A stretch of 64,000 bases of DNA from Clostridiales bacterium. GTDB lineage: Bacteria > Bacillota > Clostridia > DUPQ01. Below, piece by piece: positions 62,986-64,000 of this stretch; position 1 is the first letter of the stretch, and each line of letters opens with the position of its first letter. The notes under the pieces are model-generated. The model did no database searches. It was not told where the DNA came from and saw only the letters and a list, made by a program, of their open reading frames with translations. The translations under genes and the position numbers were made by a program. The stretch is from positions 1 to 64,000 of the forward strand of contig JAGLDS010000009.1 of the NCBI GenBank assembly GCA_023145435.1, read 5' to 3'.

Positions 62986-63200
62986 AGTCCAAGTTCCTTT
63001 TTAAGGTTCTCATGACTAATTTTTTCTTGATTTTTTTCTTCTTTCCAAACTTTATCAAAGAGAGTCAAATCATATTCATCTTCAATCTTTTCAATAACTG
63101 CTTGCCTAATAAATGTAGATAAGTCTACTTGATGTAACTCTGCATATTTTCTTATAAGTGTATCGTCTTTATCATTTAATCTTAACGAAATTGTGCTCAT
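62982..63200 (-). CDS. relB: RelB/DUF6290-type antitoxin (ribbon-helix-helix)
   Basis: A 72-residue protein. STISLRLNDKDDTLIRKYAE then QVDLSTFIRQAVIEKIEDEY is a ribbon-helix-helix DNA-binding domain; the charged C-terminus (KVWKEEKNQEKISHENLKKE) should wrap the toxin. GGAGG precedes the ATG. The operator at 63219-63245 suits autorepression. Confidence 0.9.
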   Translation of the reverse strand: MSTISLRLNDKDDTLIRKYAELHQVDLSTFIRQAVIEKIEDEYDLTLFDKVWKEEKNQEKISHENLKKELGL

Positions 63201-63218
63201 CTTTGCACCTCCATAATT

Positions 63219-63275
63219 ATTGCGTAATACATTGTATTACGCAATAACTATAGCACTACAATATTTTAATGTCAA
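63219..63275 (-). promoter_or_regulatory. Promoter and operator of the RelBE pair
   Basis: On the minus strand TTGACA (63270-63275), a 17-base spacer and TATAGT (63247-63252). A perfect inverted repeat ATTGCGTAATAC-N3-GTATTACGCAAT (63219-63245) lies directly downstream of the -10, covering the start site. Confidence 0.85.
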
Positions 63276-63327
63276 ACTTGAAAATTTGTTATGTTTAATA
63301 CAGTCCTCGTCACAACTGGAAATTGTG

Positions 63328-63370
63328 TTATGTAGAAATACATATGCGGATTCGAATCTCTCTGTCTCAT
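63328..63370 (+). other. tRNA-like 3' remnant
   Basis: TATGT-AGAAA-TACATA forms a small arm (like a tRNA long variable arm) followed by GCGGA-TTCGAAT-CTCTC, a degenerate T arm, and a short 3' tail CTGTCTCA. The T stem has two mismatches. It may be an old attachment-site duplication of a Ser- or Leu-type tRNA end. Confidence 0.3.
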
Positions 63371-63404
63371 ATAAAATAAGCATTGAATTCAACGCTTATT
63401 TGTA
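63371..63404 (-). terminator. Possible terminator of the MBL-fold gene
   Basis: A near-perfect palindrome, AAATAAGC ... GCTTATTT with a TTGAATTCAA centre, lies after the MBL-fold gene; on the minus strand it ends in TTTTAT. The T run is short. Confidence 0.4.
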
Positions 63405-63466
63405 TAAACATCTAACCCCTAAACTGTCCGTTTCTTATGCTAGAAACAATATAAAAGACTATACAC

Positions 63467-64000
63467 TTATATTACTATCTCTTTTCCGTCTTCAGCAAGT
63501 GTAACCTTATCAGAATATTCAAGAAACATTTCTGGGAAAAATGTGTGGATTGGTATAATTCTTTTTGGTTCTATTTTTGCTATTAAATCCTTCAAAGTCG
63601 ATAAAACTGCATGCCCACTAGTATGAATATGAACACTTTCTGCGCCTTTATTCTTTAAGAACTCCTCAAATCGCACCTGGCTGGCCTGCTCTCTATATCC
63701 TGACCATAGTGAGTATATAAATAGACTATTTTTCAGTTCACTTACTTCCTGGAAATCAGACATCATTGAAGGTCGTACAATCATTACAATCTCTTTTTGC
63801 TTGTATTGGATGAATTTTAGGTTTGCAGAGAACTTGAAAAACTTCTCCAAATACTCATATCCTAACATTTTATATATCCTTCTTTTTATTCCTGTAGGGT
63901 AAAATACCTTTATATTTTTATAATCATCAGATGGATGTGGTAGGTTGTTTCCCAATTCTTTGAGTCCTGAAAGTATATGTGCTGTATATATATCAATAAT
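63467..64000 (-). CDS. MBL-fold metallohydrolase, C-terminal part (gene runs off the right edge)
   Basis: The frame is open from 64000 down to the stop at 63467, about 177 residues. It begins IIDIYTAHILSGLKELG and continues with VMIVRPSMMSDFQEV and the end HIHTSGHAVLSTLKDLIAKI, then PKRIIPIHTFFPEMFLEYSD. HTSGHA and IPIHT are the late motifs of MBL-fold beta-CASP/RMMBL-type enzymes, as in RNase J-like nucleases. The metal-binding HxHxDH part lies outside the window. Whether it is a nuclease cannot be told from this part. Confidence 0.78.
   Translation of the reverse strand: MIDIYTAHILSGLKELGNNLPHPSDDYKNIKVFYPTGIKRRIYKMLGYEYLEKFFKFSANLKFIQYKQKEIVMIVRPSMMSDFQEVSELKNSLFIYSLWSGYREQASQVRFEEFLKNKGAESVHIHTSGHAVLSTLKDLIAKIEPKRIIPIHTFFPEMFLEYSDKVTLAEDGKEIVI

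Noticed and set aside
1-64000. CRISPR arrays, rRNA genes, insertion sequences with transposase
   Set aside because: No regularly spaced repeats, no rRNA sequence and no transposase or integrase reading frame could be found in the window.

Overview
The window is low-GC, AT-rich bacterial DNA with strong Shine-Dalgarno sites (AAGGAGG type), several TTG starts and a CCA-encoding tRNA gene. Its conserved blocks (rny next to ymdB, an AbrB with a C-terminal zinc ribbon, a clostridial Tad pilus locus, a PPi-type phosphofructokinase) point to an anaerobic Bacillota, class Clostridia, probably near the Lachnospirales. The genus cannot be fixed from the sequence alone.

Layout. 1-5.4 kb (minus strand): the housekeeping run rny | ymdB-lspA-rluD-tcdA-yerC-secA (secA runs off the left edge). 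5.6-9.9 kb: an ABC exporter pair, abrB on the opposite strand, rsmI and a tRNA/rRNA-type methyltransferase. 9.9-15.8 kb: a compact Tad/Flp pilus operon headed by an unusual Ser/Thr kinase fused to a TadZ/CpaE-like domain, apparently starting at AUU or AUC. 15.9-20.1 kb: sanA-like gene, a SorE-like dehydrogenase, a phosphodiester glycosidase lipoprotein and mreB; two intrinsic terminators lie inside the first codons of downstream genes. 20.2-26 kb: a five-gene sugar-acid operon (PPi-type PFK, HAD phosphatase, 6-phosphogluconate dehydrogenase, mannonate-type SDR, LarA-family nickel epimerase). 26-30.3 kb: YbjQ, PepF and an unrecognised large protein. 30.5-39.5 kb: tRNA-Arg(CCT), xylose isomerase, glycerate kinase facing a D-hydroxyacid dehydrogenase, small membrane proteins, a DEAD-box helicase, an AhpD-like protein and a nitronate monooxygenase-type enzyme. 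39.5-44 kb: a DUF2703 metal-type protein, a SNF2 helicase and a first URO-D-family protein.

44.4-49.4 kb is the most distinctive module: a ChrB-type N-domain protein, a ChrB C-domain protein, two ABC exporter half-subunits forming a predicted asymmetric heterodimer, and a second ChrB C-domain protein, all in one operon with its own promoter, a perfect dyad over the start region, and a terminator. No ChrA chromate transporter is present in the window.

49.5-55.4 kb: a sialidase-like propeller, GNAT enzyme, a 41-residue basic protein and a second ABC heterodimer. 55.5-64 kb is accessory and partly decayed: a Fic protein, remnants of an AbiEi-type antitoxin, a URO-D protein and a RelE toxin, two full URO-D-family genes, an AAA/DUF4143 ATPase, an intact RelBE-type pair with a classic promoter/operator, and the C-terminal part of an MBL-fold protein at the right edge. 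A diverged repeat occurs twice here; one copy is split by a 0.76 kb insert bounded by a 7-bp direct repeat.
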